A DNA stretch of 64,000 bases from positions 8,370,001-8,434,000 of the forward strand of contig NZ_CP023691.1 of NCBI RefSeq assembly GCF_008704855.1, written 5' to 3'. Position numbers and translations under genes: made by a program. The notes beneath the pieces were generated by a model. The model was not told where the DNA came from, made no database searches, and saw nothing but the letters and a program-made list of their open reading frames with translations. This DNA is from Streptomyces platensis. Lineage in GTDB: Bacteria; Actinomycetota; Actinomycetes; Streptomycetales; Streptomycetaceae. This document shows positions 62,644 to 64,000 of the stretch, in pieces; positions within the stretch are counted from its first letter, which is position 1, and the number at the start of each line of letters is the position of its first letter.

Positions 62644-64000
62644 ATGGAACTGCGGGAGCACCAAGTCGCGGCTCTGGCCGCGATTCAGGCTGCAGCGGCA
62701 GCCAATGAGAAACGCATGACGGTCGTCTCGGCGTGCGGCACCGGCAAGACGCTGGTCGCCCAGCAGGCCGCGCAGCGCCTGGCACCGCAGGGCACCGTGC
62801 TGGTGCTGATGCCGACCAAGGCCCTGGTGACCCAGACCGTTCGGCGCTGGCGTGAGGCAGGCAGAAAGGGGCTGGCGCTCGCCGTCTGCTCCCTCAGCCA
62901 GACCGAGAGCGGCCTGGCCCCCGCGGAGGCGGTGTTGTGTCGCGGCCCGCGCGGCCCGCGGGCCATCGCCCAGGCCGCCCGCACGACTGGCCCGGTCACC
63001 GTGTTCTCCACCTACGACTCCCTCCACCACACCCGCGACGCCCACGACCTGTACGGGCTGCCGCCCTGGGACCTCGTGATCATCGACGAGGCCCACCGCA
63101 CCTGCTCCGCGTTCGGCGATGGCTGGGGCACCATCCACGACGACGCCGCCGTCCCCGCCAAGATCCGCCTCTACATGACTGCCACGCCCCGGGTCTGGGG
63201 CGCCCCGGCCCGAGACGAACTTCTCCCGCTCATGGAGCGCGTCCCTCTCGCCACCATGGACCACCGCGAGATCTTCGGCCCGACCGTGTTCGAACTGGGC
63301 ATGGCCGAAGCCATCGAACGGGGCATCCTCGCCGACTACCAAGTCGTCATGCCCATCGTCGACGACGCCGACCTGCACCACATCCTCGCCGCCCGCCGGC
63401 CCGCCAACACCGCCCACCACGACGGCCTGCGCAACGCCGCGGTCCAGGTCGCCGTCCTGCGTGCGATCGCCGAACACGGGCTGCGCCGCGTCCTGGTCTT
63501 CCACAACCGCATCGCCCTCGCGGAAGCGTTCGCCGAATCTCTGCCGACCACCGCGCAGGAAGCCGGTGAGCAACTGCGCATCGACGGCCTGTGGTCTCAG
63601 GTCATCCACGGCGAACATCCCGGTGACTGGCGCAGAGACCTGCTGGAGGATTTCGCCGACCCCGACCCCGACCGCGCGTGCGCGGTGCTGTCCAACGTGC
63701 GGGTCCTCAATGAGGGAGTCGACATGCCCGACGTCGACTCCGTCGTCTTCGCCGCCCCCCGCTCCAGCATCATCGATGCCATCCAGGCCATCGGCCGCGG
63801 CCTGCGCCAGCCACCCGGGGCGGGCAAAAAGACCACCCTGGTCATCCCGGTCTACCTCCGACACGGCCTGAGCACCACCACCCTGCTGAAGGGCTCCGCT
63901 TTCGAGAACCTGCTCACCCTCCTGCAGGCCCTGCGCGCCCACGACAACTCCTTCATGGACCGCATCGCCCTGCCCGCCCGCAGTAGCAGCGGCAGCGCCC
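62644..64000 (+). CDS. Superfamily-2 helicase, copy 2 (3' end outside window)
   Basis: The first 452 residues of a protein clearly related to the helicase at 58455: E-H-Q-V-A-A-L, Walker A A-C-G-T-G-K-T, P-T-K-A-L, D-E-A-H, T-A-T-P-R-V-W, A-V-L-S-N-V-R-V-L-N-E-G-V-D and Q-A-I-G-R-G-L-R-Q. All motifs of both RecA domains are intact. The sequence stops in the linker before the helicase-associated repeats. GGAGG lies nine bases before the ATG. It is divergent from the TniQ gene, with 261 bases between their starts. The two helicases probably derive from a duplication around the TniQ gene or from recurring cassette insertion. Confidence 0.9.
   Translation, partial: MELREHQVAALAAIQAAAAANEKRMTVVSACGTGKTLVAQQAAQRLAPQGTVLVLMPTKALVTQTVRRWREAGRKGLALAVCSLSQTESGLAPAEAVLCRGPRGPRAIAQAARTTGPVTVFSTYDSLHHTRDAHDLYGLPPWDLVIIDEAHRTCSAFGDGWGTIHDDAAVPAKIRLYMTATPRVWGAPARDELLPLMERVPLATMDHREIFGPTVFELGMAEAIERGILADYQVVMPIVDDADLHHILAARRPANTAHHDGLRNAAVQVAVLRAIAEHGLRRVLVFHNRIALAEAFAESLPTTAQEAGEQLRIDGLWSQVIHGEHPGDWRRDLLEDFADPDPDRACAVLSNVRVLNEGVDMPDVDSVVFAAPRSSIIDAIQAIGRGLRQPPGAGKKTTLVIPVYLRHGLSTTTLLKGSAFENLLTLLQALRAHDNSFMDRIALPARSSSGSA

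Noticed and set aside
1..64000. tRNA, rRNA genes, replication origin or attachment sites
   Set aside because: I scanned for typical tRNA arms and direct repeats near the integrase fragment and found none that I could support.

Overview
The window is high-G+C actinomycete DNA, almost certainly Streptomyces. Evidence: third-position GC bias, GTG starts, purine-rich Shine-Dalgarno sites, a KatG with a divergent Fur-type regulator, an ECF sigma factor, and many remnants of IS5-, ISL3- and IS701-type transposases. The centre is one antimycin-type depsipeptide gene cluster. Both flanks are accessory DNA: gene fragments, recombination scars, small secreted or membrane proteins, an orphan immunity protein, and at the right end two related superfamily-2 helicases around a TniQ-type gene. 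This mixture suggests a chromosome arm or another plastic region.

1-9.9 kb: 5' part of katG, Fur/CatR-type regulator, a scar joining a headless flavin monooxygenase to a headless TetR gene, a small lipoprotein, a polytopic membrane protein, GNAT, Nudix hydrolase and a broken ISL3 transposase. 9.9-19.5 kb: an acyl-AMP ligase, a hypothetical protein, an IS701 remnant, a piece of pyrG beside an IS5 tail, a serine/threonine kinase-fold protein lacking the catalytic aspartate, and a three-repeat CRISPR mini-array of type I-E style without cas genes.

19.5-46 kb: the biosynthetic locus. A CmcH/NodU-type carbamoyltransferase is followed by an AntA-like ECF sigma factor, a three-module NRPS (AntC-like; first adenylation domain with a threonine code), a KS-AT-ACP-TE polyketide synthase (AntD-like), a type II thioesterase, the divergent ligase and carrier pair (AntF/AntG-like), and a five-gene PaaABCDE-type multicomponent oxygenase (AntHIJKL-like). 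A tryptophan 2,3-dioxygenase gene follows (AntN-like) but is broken. Expected logic, by analogy with antimycin: an anthranilate-type acid is activated by AntF, loaded on AntG, oxidised by the Paa-type enzyme toward 3-aminosalicylate, condensed with threonine, extended by two alpha-keto-acid-derived hydroxy acids and one polyketide unit, then macrolactonised. Compared with antimycin there is one extra hydroxy-acid module, and that module has no adenylation core. I see no formyltransferase, crotonyl-CoA reductase or AntM-type reductase here.

46-64 kb: an M43 protease remnant, transposase scraps, a frameshifted HTH-membrane-lectin gene, two tandem secreted alpha/beta hydrolases, a second scar (methyltransferase against HNH nuclease), small membrane proteins, an HTH regulator, Imm49, an integrase fragment, a LysM protein, a Ku fragment, and the helicase / TniQ / helicase block, whose last gene runs off the window.
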